17,310 nucleotides of DNA, taken from the NCBI GenBank assembly GCA_018668795.1, contig JABJBD010000085.1:1-17310 (forward strand). Reading direction: 5' to 3'. The stretch comes from Candidatus Puniceispirillum sp. Lineage in GTDB: Bacteria > Pseudomonadota > Alphaproteobacteria > Puniceispirillales > Puniceispirillaceae. The notes under the pieces are model-generated. The model had not been told where the DNA came from. It was given only the letters and a program-made list of their open reading frames with translations, and made no database searches. Positions 6,997 through 14,740 of the stretch are shown piece after piece. The position numbers and the translations under genes were made by a program. Within the stretch, counting starts at the first letter, position 1, and each line of letters opens with the position of its first letter.

Positions 6997-7018
6997 AAAG
7001 GCTCCGAAAGGAGCCTTT
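6997..7018 (+). terminator. Intrinsic terminator of the F0 operon, possibly bidirectional
   Basis: AAAGGCTCC (6997-7005) pairs perfectly with GGAGCCTTT (7010-7018) around a stable GAAA tetraloop, followed by ATCTTTT. On the other strand the stem is followed by TTTTGC, so it may also stop transcription of the convergent lipoprotein gene, which ends at 7067. Confidence 0.9.
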
Positions 7019-7066
7019 ATCTTTTGGCTATGACCAAAGTGATGGCCAGATATTAATGGTTAGGCA

Positions 7067-7552
7067 TTAATGATTGGGGCGTAAGCTGAGAACAACACGG
7101 CCACCAACAGGGACTTCAAATTTCATGTCAGCAACTGGATAAAGCTTGGCTACATCTTTAGCAAAACCGTTACGATAGCCAAACACATCGTTAGAAATAA
7201 CGACATCGTTAGCGTCCAGAACAGCTGACATAAGAGGTATAGCCACAACATCGGCTGAGGCATTCTGTTTAAGGTTGCGGGCTAACTTAAAACCTGCCTT
7301 TATTTCCATCTTGATAGTACCATCATTCTGCGACGAACAAATTGCGCGAACACCATTAAAGCGGGCATCGACGATCTGTTTATTATCATCAGTCAAAACA
7401 AAGGCCCGTGCGCCTTGTTCCGGCGCTGATACAGATGGGCAAACAACCACATCATCTGAACCAGAACATGCCGCCGTTGCCAATAGCACGCTGCCCAACA
7501 AAGAGGTAAAAAGACGTGAGGATGAGAATTTTGAGAAATTTGTCTGTTTCAT
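7067..7552 (-). CDS. Small putative lipoprotein of unknown function
   Basis: I cannot assign a function. The 161-residue product has a basic N-terminus, a hydrophobic core (LFTSLLGSVLLA) and a cysteine at residue 29 in LLATAACSGSDD, which resembles a lipobox although Thr at -3 is weak. Mature residues C38 (in VVVCPSV) and C72 (in VRAICSS) could form a disulfide. The CPxV segment followed by a later VxxxC recalls short alphaproteobacterial lipoproteins with that spacing, but this is a memory-based impression only. The rest looks beta-rich, ending VPVGGRVVLSLRPNH. It converges on the F0 operon across the shared terminator and diverges from ispH. No good Shine-Dalgarno is visible before its ATG. 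It is probably anchored in the outer or inner membrane facing the periplasm. Confidence 0.75.
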   Translation of the reverse strand: MKQTNFSKFSSSRLFTSLLGSVLLATAACSGSDDVVVCPSVSAPEQGARAFVLTDDNKQIVDARFNGVRAICSSQNDGTIKMEIKAGFKLARNLKQNASADVVAIPLMSAVLDANDVVISNDVFGYRNGFAKDVAKLYPVADMKFEVPVGGRVVLSLRPNH

Positions 7553-7622
7553 GAAGGCATTCTAACGTCTTTTTCATCTAACAGCAATTGACCTAATCGT
7601 CCTAATCGCGCATGAACAACCT

Positions 7623-8579
7623 ATGGAAATTAATTTGGAAACACCAAAGAAAAAAATCATTCTTGCGGCACCCCGTGGATTTTGTGCTGGGGTTGACCGA
7701 GCGGTTCGCATTGTCGAAGTTGCGCTAGAAAAATATGGCGCACCTGTCTATGTACGACACGAGATTGTACATAACAAAACTGTGGTTGATGATCTGGCTG
7801 ACAAAGGCGCTGTCTTTGTTAGGGAATTGGATGAGGTGCCAAAAGGCGCACCCGTGGTTTTTTCCGCGCATGGTGTTGCCAAGGCTGTAGTTGCCGAAGC
7901 CAAAGAACATAATATGATTGCTGTTGATGCAACCTGCCCACTGGTGACAAAAGTACATATCGAAGCCCAACGCCATGCTGCTCAGAAGCGACATATTCTG
8001 TTGATCGGGCATGCCGGACATCCCGAAGTCGAAGGCACAATGGGACAAGTTGCCGCTAATGAAATCACCCTGATTGAAACCGTGGAAGATGCCCAAAACG
8101 TTACACCACCAGATGATGCGGCGCTGGCTTTTGCCACCCAGACGACCTTGTCTGTCGATGATACAGCCGCGATCATTTCAGTTTTACAGTTTCGTTTTCC
8201 TGATATTACCGGGCCACGCGGCGAAGATATTTGTTATGCCACCACTAATCGTCAAAATGCTGTCAAGGATATGGCCAAAGGGCTGGATCTGATGTTGGTA
8301 ATCGGGGCAAAAAATTCGTCAAATTCACAGCGGCTTGTCGAAGTTGCATTACGAAGCGGTGCCAAGCAGGCAACGCTGGTTGCAGATAAACATGCTGTTG
8401 ATTGGGATATGGTCAAAGAAGCCACACATATCGGCATTTCAGCAGGCGCATCAGCGCCTGAAATTCTGGTGACTGATTTGTTGAATGCTATAAAAACACT
8501 CTACGATGTTGATGTTGTCGAGCATGGGCATGTAAAAGAGAATATGACCTTTAAGTTACCGTCCATCTTACAAAGTTAA
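7623..8579 (+). CDS. ispH: 4-hydroxy-3-methylbut-2-enyl diphosphate reductase (IspH/LytB)
   Basis: IspH is the last enzyme of the MEP isoprenoid pathway. It uses a 4Fe-4S cluster to reduce HMBPP to IPP and DMAPP in the cytosol. The 318-residue product has the three cluster cysteines: C21 in PRGFCAGVDRAV, C105 in VDATCPLVTKVH and C204 in ICYATTNRQ. Other family motifs are HEIVHN, GHAGHPEVEGTMGQ, ATQTTLSVDDT, NSSNSQRL and GISAGASAPEILV. The length is normal. The ATG at 7623 has no purine-rich ribosome binding site; see findings for the possibility of a leaderless message. It is followed by thrB after a 24-bp gap and is probably the first gene of an ispH-thrB-rnhA unit. Confidence 0.97.
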   Translation: MEINLETPKKKIILAAPRGFCAGVDRAVRIVEVALEKYGAPVYVRHEIVHNKTVVDDLADKGAVFVRELDEVPKGAPVVFSAHGVAKAVVAEAKEHNMIAVDATCPLVTKVHIEAQRHAAQKRHILLIGHAGHPEVEGTMGQVAANEITLIETVEDAQNVTPPDDAALAFATQTTLSVDDTAAIISVLQFRFPDITGPRGEDICYATTNRQNAVKDMAKGLDLMLVIGAKNSSNSQRLVEVALRSGAKQATLVADKHAVDWDMVKEATHIGISAGASAPEILVTDLLNAIKTLYDVDVVEHGHVKENMTFKLPSILQS

Positions 8580-8603
8580 TTATCTGGATAACAGAAGCAT
8601 CGT

Positions 8604-9569
8604 ATGGCCGTTTACACCGAAGTTGATGACACCACATTGACAGAATTTCTGTCACGTTACGATATTGGCACAGTTGTCAGTTTTGCAGGCATTGCAGAAG
8701 GTGTTGAAAATTCCAATTATCTGCTTCGTACGACGAAAGCGCATTTTATTCTGACACTGTATGAAAAGCGGGTGAATGCAGACGATTTGCCTTTTTTTGT
8801 CGAATTAATGGAGCATCTAGCCGGAAAAGGAATGAATTGCCCGCTTCCAGTTGCGGCGAAGGATGGTTCTGTTCTGGCTGAAATAATGGGGCGCCCTTGC
8901 GCGATTTTTACATTTCTTGACGGAACGTCTTCGCGTTACCCAAATAGAGCTAAATGCCGCGCTCTTGGTGTCGCATTAGCCCAGTTGCATATCAATGCCG
9001 ATGGCATATCACGATCCCGCGCTAATGCGTTGGGGCCAGATGCATGGAAACCGTTGCTTGATTCAGTCGGCAATCGAACAAATGAGCTTGGCGATAATAT
9101 GCTGGCACAAGTTGAAAAGCGGCTTGCACAGATTACCCATAACTGGCCACATGACCTGCCACGCGGCATCATTCATGCTGATCTTTTCCCGAATAATGTT
9201 CTGTTTATGGGGGATAATCTGACAGGGCTTATCGATTTCTATTTTGCCTGTGAGGATATTTTTGCCTATGACGTCGGCATCTGTCTTAACTCATGGTGTT
9301 TTGAAGCTGATGGAAGTTTTAACATGACCAAATCGCGGGCATTGATTAACGGCTATCAGTCAGTTCGGCATCTGAGTGTCGATGAAATTAACAATATTCC
9401 TGTTCTGGCTGCCGGATCGGCAATGCGTTTCTTTCTGACACGGCTATATGACTGGATGAACACGCCAAAAGATGCGTTGGTCAGCCCTAAAGATCCAATG
9501 GAATATTGGTCGATTCTGCGGTTTCATCAATCAGTTTCGGGGCCTAGTGCCTATGGTTTCTATCAATGA
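8604..9569 (+). CDS. thrB: Homoserine kinase, type II (aminoglycoside phosphotransferase fold)
   Basis: This enzyme phosphorylates homoserine to O-phosphohomoserine, the substrate of threonine synthase (thrC at 14737-16146). The 321-residue product belongs to the APH-like homoserine kinase family common in alphaproteobacteria, not the GHMP kinase family of E. coli. It starts MAVYTEVDD and continues with the nucleotide-binding region EGVENSNYLLRT and FILTLYEKR. The catalytic segment is HADLFPNNVLF, with the catalytic aspartate at about residue 193, followed by the metal-binding aspartate of LIDFYFACED near residue 211. Its stop overlaps the rnhA start (ATGA). A weak AGAAG precedes the ATG. Threonine synthesis is thus split between this position and the thrC block 5 kb away. 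Confidence 0.93.
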   Translation: MAVYTEVDDTTLTEFLSRYDIGTVVSFAGIAEGVENSNYLLRTTKAHFILTLYEKRVNADDLPFFVELMEHLAGKGMNCPLPVAAKDGSVLAEIMGRPCAIFTFLDGTSSRYPNRAKCRALGVALAQLHINADGISRSRANALGPDAWKPLLDSVGNRTNELGDNMLAQVEKRLAQITHNWPHDLPRGIIHADLFPNNVLFMGDNLTGLIDFYFACEDIFAYDVGICLNSWCFEADGSFNMTKSRALINGYQSVRHLSVDEINNIPVLAAGSAMRFFLTRLYDWMNTPKDALVSPKDPMEYWSILRFHQSVSGPSAYGFYQ

Positions 9570-10003
9570 GCACTGGTGTGACGATCCATACTGACGGGTC
9601 ATGCCTTAGCAATCCGGGCCCTGGTGGCTGGGCGGCGATCCTGAATTGGCGGGGTACCGAAAAGGAATTGTCAGGTAGTGTGGCTGATACAACTAATAAC
9701 CGTATGGAATTACAGGCCGCCATTGAAGGTTTGAATGCGCTCAGCCGCCCGATGCAGGTTGAGCTTCATACCGACAGCAAATATGTCATGAATGGCGTAA
9801 CTGACTGGATGGCACGCTGGAAAGCAAATGGATGGCGTACAGCCGCAAAAAAGCCAGTTGCCAATCAGGATTTATGGGAAATACTGGATGCAGCAACCCA
9901 ACGCCATCAGATCACATGGCATTGGGTTAAAGGGCATGCAGGTAACGAGTTAAATGAACGCTGTGATGTGCTGGCACGCCGTGCGGCCGAAAGCCTGAAA
10001 TAA
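9566..10003 (+). CDS. rnhA: Ribonuclease HI
   Basis: RNase HI removes RNA from RNA-DNA hybrids such as R-loops and leftover primers. The 145-residue product keeps the catalytic set at the same numbers as the E. coli enzyme: D10 (HTDGSC), E48 (NRMELQAA), D70 (HTDSKYV), H124 (KGHAGNELN) and D134 (ERCDVLARRA). The basic handle region (WMARWKANGWRTAAKKPV) is present, so it is a full-length type 1 enzyme. Its ATG overlaps the thrB stop by four bases, indicating translational coupling. It ends eight bases before the stop codon of the convergent peroxiredoxin gene, leaving no space for a conventional terminator. Confidence 0.97.
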   Translation: MSTGVTIHTDGSCLSNPGPGGWAAILNWRGTEKELSGSVADTTNNRMELQAAIEGLNALSRPMQVELHTDSKYVMNGVTDWMARWKANGWRTAAKKPVANQDLWEILDAATQRHQITWHWVKGHAGNELNERCDVLARRAAESLK

Positions 10004-10011
10004 ACCAGCAG

Positions 10012-10497
10012 TTATGCCCCCAAGGTTGCCAGCACATTCTCGGCACTGGAAACTGAAAACTCACCTGGCTCTTCCATCAAAACATGCGTAACAAGCCCAT
10101 TATCAACGATTATGGCACAGCGCGTTGCGCGCTTGCCAAGGATCGCGCCCATATTGACCTCAATACCAAGCGCGCGTGAAAATGACCCGTCCATGTCAGC
10201 TATCATATCTATGATGCCATCAGCTTGGCTAGCCTCGCCCCACGCATGCATCACATGCGCATCATTAACTGACAGGCACGCAATCTTATCAATGCCTGCT
10301 TGTTTTAACGCGTCCGCATGTTTGATATAGCCAGGTACGTGTTTGACCGAACAGGTAGGTGTAAAAGCCCCCGGTACGGCAAACATAACAACACGGGAAT
10401 CTTTGAAATAATCGTCGGTTGAAAACGCATCAATACCTTCATCAGATTTAATCTGAAATTGGGCAGAAGGTATGTTTTGTCCTGATTCAATTGTCAT
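10012..10497 (-). CDS. Peroxiredoxin, Prx5 / AhpC-TSA type
   Basis: This is a thiol peroxidase that reduces hydrogen peroxide or organic peroxides. The 161-residue product has the family motif VPGAFTPTCS with peroxidatic C49 and the supporting T46. The family arginine probably lies in GKRATRCAI. Further cysteines are C74 and C127; either might act as a resolving residue, or the protein may be a one-Cys enzyme reduced by glutathione or glutaredoxin. No signal peptide is present, so it should act in the cytosol. Convergent with rnhA, it lies upstream of the DsbD-like gene on the same strand with a gap of about 70 bp. No clear Shine-Dalgarno is visible; a GAAAG lies near the start. Confidence 0.93.
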   Translation of the reverse strand: MTIESGQNIPSAQFQIKSDEGIDAFSTDDYFKDSRVVMFAVPGAFTPTCSVKHVPGYIKHADALKQAGIDKIACLSVNDAHVMHAWGEASQADGIIDMIADMDGSFSRALGIEVNMGAILGKRATRCAIIVDNGLVTHVLMEEPGEFSVSSAENVLATLGA

Positions 10498-10568
10498 TAA
10501 CTATGTCTTTCTATAATTGGGGTGATACCAAGCCACACTAGTACAATTAGCATGACCAAAAATCAAAT

Positions 10569-12689
10569 CTAGTTGGCGGCCAGTCCAGCTAAATCAAAAT
10601 TACTATCGAGAATGTCAGTCGTCAGCAATTCAGGCAGAATGATGCCTGTTGGGTGCGATGGACTGAATATAGCATTGAACGGAATTCCAAAGCGACCATT
10701 TTGCACCAGAAAACGCGATATAGCGTCATCAGGACGCGTCCAGTCAGCCTGAAGCATCGCAAGTGTTCCCTGACGTTGGGCGGTGCCTAGGCGCGCCGCA
10801 ATCGCCGGATCATTGATGGCAAATCGTTTATTTACCTTGCAGGTAATACACCAGTCAGCTGTTACATCAACAAATACCACCTGCCCTTTGGCCAGATGCA
10901 TGGCTATGCTACCTTCCTGCCATGGTTGCCATGCTACATCCACCCCAAGGCCAGCCACCGGTAATGGCATTTTTCGGGGTTGTGGTGACATCAATATAGG
11001 AACAGCCAGCGCCGCCACCACCGTAAAGGTAATAATCACGCGGGTCGCCCGAACAGCAAAACCACGGAACGTAGCCAACCCAAAGCCAAGCACCAAAATA
11101 ACCACAAGCGCACGTGTAGCATCTGAACCGCCAAGCGTATGAAATAGCGACATCAACCAAATAACAGTGCCGCTTAGCAATAAGGCCAGCATATATTTCA
11201 TAGCCAGCATCCAACGGCCAGGCTTTGGCAAAAATGCGATAGCTTGCGGCCATTGCGCCAAAATCAACCACGGCATGGCAAGCCCAAGCCCCATTGCGGC
11301 AAAAATGCCAACAAGCATGATATTATCGCCTGTCAAAGCCGCGGTGACAGCGGTGCCAACAAAAGGTGCCGAACAAGGTGTGGCCAGTAAGGTTGCCAAC
11401 ATCCCTGCCATAAAATCTCCAGCATAACCTGAGCCTGTTGATATACGCATGACAAACGCCGGAATTGGCAAGGTCAGCCGATCAAGCATGGCCAGCACAA
11501 ACAGGCTGATGACCAATGTCATGGCGATCAGAAATACCGGATTCTGAAATTGAATACCCCAGCCAATTTGTGCGCCGGCATATCGTAAAATACCAAGCGC
11601 CGCCGCCAAGATCATAAAGCTGGCCATTATGCCTGCGGCAGATGCCAGAAAACGCCGCCGCACATGCCATGATGATAGGCCCGCCGCTGATAGAATTGAT
11701 GTCACCTTGATCGCAAGAACTGGCAATACACAAGGCATAAGATTCAAAATAAGCCCACCCAGAAATGCGGTTAACAGGATCGCGCCAAAAGCAAATGATG
11801 GGGTGGTCTGCGGATTAAACTCTGGTGCCTGTGCGGCTGTGCCAATAACCACATTCACTTCGGCCAGTTCGACATCACCTTTGCCAAGACCCGCCCGTGA
11901 CGGCTGGCCAACAATGGTCAATGTTAAAGGCATGCCCAGCATAATGTCAGGCTGTTTCCCCAACATGGGGATACGGGCAATCTGGCCATTCATCTCCGGT
12001 TTTTTGAAAGCGAGGCCTTCAATCCCTTCGACAAAAATATCGTCAAGCGGCACTGTTGTGGCGGAAAACCTGACATATAGATTTTCGGCATCATGCCATA
12101 GTGTCTGTGCGTTGATATTGGGAGCCGATCCCGGACGTGGCACCGCCGATGCATATTCGGCGATCATCTGAGTATGTATGGTCGGTAATGCGGCACCGTC
12201 AGCAATATCAAGACCGAGCGATCCTGCAAGAGGGACACAGATGTCCGCGCAAACAAGTGCTTCAACATCGGTAGTTAGCTGAAGCGGTGTACCGCTTATA
12301 TGTCCAGTTAGCGTTATGGGTAGAACAACATGTTCGGCATAGCCAAAATTATCAAACCCAAAAGCGTTAAATCTTTTGGGGACGGGCCATGCAATATCAG
12401 CAGATAATGCCTTGTTAACATTCTGGTCCAGATTGATCGAGGGGGGAAGACCTGCCTCACCCGGGGTGCGCCAATAAATCTTCCAGCCAGGCGCCATCCT
12501 GAATTCCAATCCAAGTGGAATATTTTCCAAAGTACCTGTTCCAGCAACCGCCGATACCAGCCGCATTTCGGCCATTGATGGATCACCTGTCCATGAGGTT
12601 TGATTTGCATAAGCAGAGCATGTCATAAATATGAATGAAATCAGTGATATAAATGCCATCAGCGGGCGGATTGCGACCCGTCGCCACAT
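10569..12689 (-). CDS. dsbD: DsbD/ScsB-type thiol:disulfide interchange protein
   Basis: This membrane protein carries electrons from cytosolic thioredoxin to periplasmic thiol proteins. Taking the start at 12689 gives 706 residues and a plain signal peptide (WRRVAIRPLMAFISL, then MTCSAYANQ). A longer open frame reaches 12797, but the extra 36 residues (SLTSKSGNYC and so on) do not resemble a signal. Domains in order: a periplasmic N-terminal domain of about 290 residues with a Cys pair in VCADICVPL (C147, C151); a CcdA-like membrane domain with the redox cysteines in NLMPCVLPVL (C320) and ATPCSAPF (C439); and a C-terminal thioredoxin domain with WCITCK (C614, C617) and GIPFN near the end. 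The CxxxC N-terminal domain resembles ScsB-like members more than E. coli DsbD. A partner might be a DsbA/DsbC-like protein, cytochrome c maturation factors or a periplasmic peroxidase. Confidence 0.9.
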   Translation of the reverse strand: MWRRVAIRPLMAFISLISFIFMTCSAYANQTSWTGDPSMAEMRLVSAVAGTGTLENIPLGLEFRMAPGWKIYWRTPGEAGLPPSINLDQNVNKALSADIAWPVPKRFNAFGFDNFGYAEHVVLPITLTGHISGTPLQLTTDVEALVCADICVPLAGSLGLDIADGAALPTIHTQMIAEYASAVPRPGSAPNINAQTLWHDAENLYVRFSATTVPLDDIFVEGIEGLAFKKPEMNGQIARIPMLGKQPDIMLGMPLTLTIVGQPSRAGLGKGDVELAEVNVVIGTAAQAPEFNPQTTPSFAFGAILLTAFLGGLILNLMPCVLPVLAIKVTSILSAAGLSSWHVRRRFLASAAGIMASFMILAAALGILRYAGAQIGWGIQFQNPVFLIAMTLVISLFVLAMLDRLTLPIPAFVMRISTGSGYAGDFMAGMLATLLATPCSAPFVGTAVTAALTGDNIMLVGIFAAMGLGLAMPWLILAQWPQAIAFLPKPGRWMLAMKYMLALLLSGTVIWLMSLFHTLGGSDATRALVVILVLGFGLATFRGFAVRATRVIITFTVVAALAVPILMSPQPRKMPLPVAGLGVDVAWQPWQEGSIAMHLAKGQVVFVDVTADWCITCKVNKRFAINDPAIAARLGTAQRQGTLAMLQADWTRPDDAISRFLVQNGRFGIPFNAIFSPSHPTGIILPELLTTDILDSNFDLAGLAAN

Positions 12690-12775
12690 AGTATGAATCA
12701 ACAAGCAATAGTTGCCAGATTTTGATGTAAGGCTGTTAAACATAACCTGATCCATATGATCGGTGCAGTGGGCAA

Positions 12776-12819
12776 AGCTAGAATAGCTCTTTACCAATTA
12801 TCCGATTAGCTGTCTAATC
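12776..12819. promoter_or_regulatory. Inverted repeats in the dsbD / yqgE divergent intergenic region
   Basis: Two dyads lie in the 166-bp gap between the divergent genes: AGCTA-gaa-TAGCT (12776-12788) and GATTAG-ctgt-CTAATC (12804-12819). They could be operator sites or part of promoters for either gene. AT-rich sequence resembling -10 elements (TAATCT, GATAAG) follows on the plus strand, but I cannot define a promoter with confidence. Confidence 0.3.
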
Positions 12820-12855
12820 TAGATAAGACATAAAACAAAGGAAACAAGCTGAACC

Positions 12856-13452
12856 GTGTCGTCATTTAGCACAGATTCACAAACACCAATTTCTGCACCA
12901 AAAGGATTACAGGGGCATTTACTGATTGCTGTGCCGCAGATGCTTGATCCACGGTTTCAAAAAGCGGTTATTCTGATGTGCCAACATGACGACCAGTCAG
13001 CCATGGGATTTGTGATCAACCAGCAATCAGAAAAGCTTAATTTGGGCAGCCTATATGAAACACTTGAAATAGGCACACCGCGATTTTGTGCTGATCAACC
13101 TGTTTTCATTGGTGGCCCCGTTGATGGTAATCGCGGCTTTGTCGTGCATTCACAAGATCATATGCTGCCCGAAAGTAATCCAATTACACATGAAATCGGC
13201 CTGACCACAAGCCTGGATATTCTGGAAGATATAAGCAATGGAACCGGACCATCACAATCGATTATCTCGCTTGGTTATGCAGGATGGGGCGGTGGTCAGC
13301 TGGATGCCGAAATCGCCGCCAATGCGTGGCTTACCCTGCCCGCGTCACATGAACTTGTGTTTGACTGCGACGCCGACGATATATGGGATGAAACCTATGC
13401 AGCACTTGGCATAAATCCCGCACATTATAATGATATAGCGGGCAACGCCTGA
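12856..13452 (+). CDS. YqgE/AlgH family protein (DUF179)
   Basis: This is a conserved protein of unknown biochemical role; the AlgH name comes from an alginate regulation phenotype in Pseudomonas and should not be taken as function here. The 198-residue product carries the family landmarks in order: GHLLIAVPQMLDPRFQKAVI, then MGFVINQ, then FIGGPVDGNRGFVVHS, and near the C-terminus LGYAGWGGGQLDAEIAANAWL. The length is normal. The start is GTG at 12856, preceded by AAAGGAAA (12837-12844) 11 bases upstream. It is divergent from the DsbD-like gene and converges with the M16 peptidase gene, with a 22-bp gap. In many alphaproteobacteria yqgE-like genes sit near redox or DsbD-like genes, but I infer no shared function. 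Confidence 0.92.
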   Translation: MSSFSTDSQTPISAPKGLQGHLLIAVPQMLDPRFQKAVILMCQHDDQSAMGFVINQQSEKLNLGSLYETLEIGTPRFCADQPVFIGGPVDGNRGFVVHSQDHMLPESNPITHEIGLTTSLDILEDISNGTGPSQSIISLGYAGWGGGQLDAEIAANAWLTLPASHELVFDCDADDIWDETYAALGINPAHYNDIAGNA

Positions 13453-13474
13453 TAGCCGTGATACATGCACAATG

Positions 13475-14740
13475 CTAGGCTGATAGCGCGGCACCAAGCT
13501 GGCTGTTTGACATGATATTATCACTTGGCCCCACCAATGCCACAGCCGGATCACCTGCCGCGATCAAGCTGGCGGCTACCTGACTAACTGCTTTTGGTGT
13601 AATCGCGTCAATGGCATCAAGCAGATCGGTATCATCCTGCGGGGCACCAAACAACGTAATCTGACGCGCAAGTGCATCACCACAGGCCGCTACGGATTCA
13701 CGACTCATCAGTAAATTGGCGCGAATTTGGGCTTTGGCGCGGGCAACCTCATCATCAGTTACGGTAGTTGCAATAGCGGCCAGTTCACCTGCCGAGACAC
13801 GAAGCATTTCGTCAACCTTATCGGCGGATGTGCCTGCATAAACGCCAAATACACCACAATCCGAATAAAGCGTTGGAAATGAAAAGATCGAATAGCATAA
13901 GCCACGTTTTTCACGCACCTGTTGGAACAGGCGCGATGACATGCCCCCTCCATAAAGTGTTGAAAGTGCCATCAAGGCAAACCGGTCTGGCGTGGTCGCT
14001 GATGGGGCTGGCAATCCAAAAATGACATGAGCCTGTTCAAGATCACGAGTAAGAAGATGACGCCCAGCCTGCCATGAAGGGCTGTTACGCTTGGCATGTT
14101 CAGCAGTTTTGATACCCCCTATCGCATCGGTTATACGGGTAACAAGATCATCATGTTCAATTTTACCTGCCGCACATACCAGCATCTGTTCAGCACCATA
14201 ATGCCGCTGCATAAAACCAGCCAGATCGCGCTGGCTGAAAGCCGAGACACTATCAACGGTTCCCAATATAGGACGGCCAAGGGTATGACCACCATGCGTC
14301 GCTTCGGCAAACAGATCGAAAACCATATCGTCAGGCGTATCAACCGACTGGCCTATTTCCTGAATGATAACGCCGCGTTCACGTTCGATTTCATCTTCGG
14401 GCAAGGTCGAACAGGTCAGAATATCAACCAAAATATCGATGCCAAGATCAAGATGTTCAGGCAATATTCGAATGTAATAGGCCGTTTCTTCACGGCTGGT
14501 ATGGGCATTCATGAAGCCACCAACATCTTCGACTTCGGTTGCAATCGCCAAAGCATCACGGTTGCTTGTGCCTTTAAACGCCATATGTTCGAGCATATGG
14601 GCTATGCCCTGTTCGTTTTGCCGCTCGTCGCGCGCGCCAGCCTGCACCCAAATACCAATCGAGATGGTTTGACTATGCGGCATAGCTCGCGTCGCAACAC
14701 CCAGCCCATTGGCAAGTCTGGTCAGCCTTGCGGCACTCAT
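13475..14740 (-). CDS. M16 family zinc peptidase (processing-peptidase-like)
   Basis: This is a zinc metalloprotease of the pitrilysin/M16B family, related to the mitochondrial processing peptidase beta subunit. The 421-residue product has the inverted zinc motif HMLEH (H48, E51 catalytic, H52) in GIAHMLEHMAFKGT, and the third ligand E128 in GVIIQEIG, 76 residues later as in the family. DVGGFMNAHTSREETAYY is also diagnostic. The C-terminal half contains the glycine-rich LYGGGMSSRLFQQVREKRGLCYS segment. No signal peptide is seen, so cytosolic peptide degradation is likely, but the substrate is unknown. Its ATG overlaps the thrC stop (ATGA on the minus strand), so the two are probably translationally coupled. 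The thrC-peptidase pairing is common in alphaproteobacteria. Confidence 0.94.
   Translation of the reverse strand: MSAARLTRLANGLGVATRAMPHSQTISIGIWVQAGARDERQNEQGIAHMLEHMAFKGTSNRDALAIATEVEDVGGFMNAHTSREETAYYIRILPEHLDLGIDILVDILTCSTLPEDEIERERGVIIQEIGQSVDTPDDMVFDLFAEATHGGHTLGRPILGTVDSVSAFSQRDLAGFMQRHYGAEQMLVCAAGKIEHDDLVTRITDAIGGIKTAEHAKRNSPSWQAGRHLLTRDLEQAHVIFGLPAPSATTPDRFALMALSTLYGGGMSSRLFQQVREKRGLCYSIFSFPTLYSDCGVFGVYAGTSADKVDEMLRVSAGELAAIATTVTDDEVARAKAQIRANLLMSRESVAACGDALARQITLFGAPQDDTDLLDAIDAITPKAVSQVAASLIAAGDPAVALVGPSDNIMSNSQLGAALSA

Noticed and set aside
11629..12171. A 180-codon plus-strand frame inside the DsbD-like gene
   Set aside because: It is antisense to a well-supported membrane protein gene and has no recognisable features.
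12690..12797. Longer start for the DsbD-like protein at 12797 or 12743
   Set aside because: The added residues do not look like a signal peptide; starting at 12689 gives one directly. The 12743 ATG has only a CAGG too close to the start. Ribosome binding sites are weak for all choices, so this remains uncertain.
13447..13487. Repeated CTGATAGC in the gap between the yqgE-like and peptidase genes as a possible terminator
   Set aside because: The copies are direct repeats, not inverted, and no stem with a T run can be formed.
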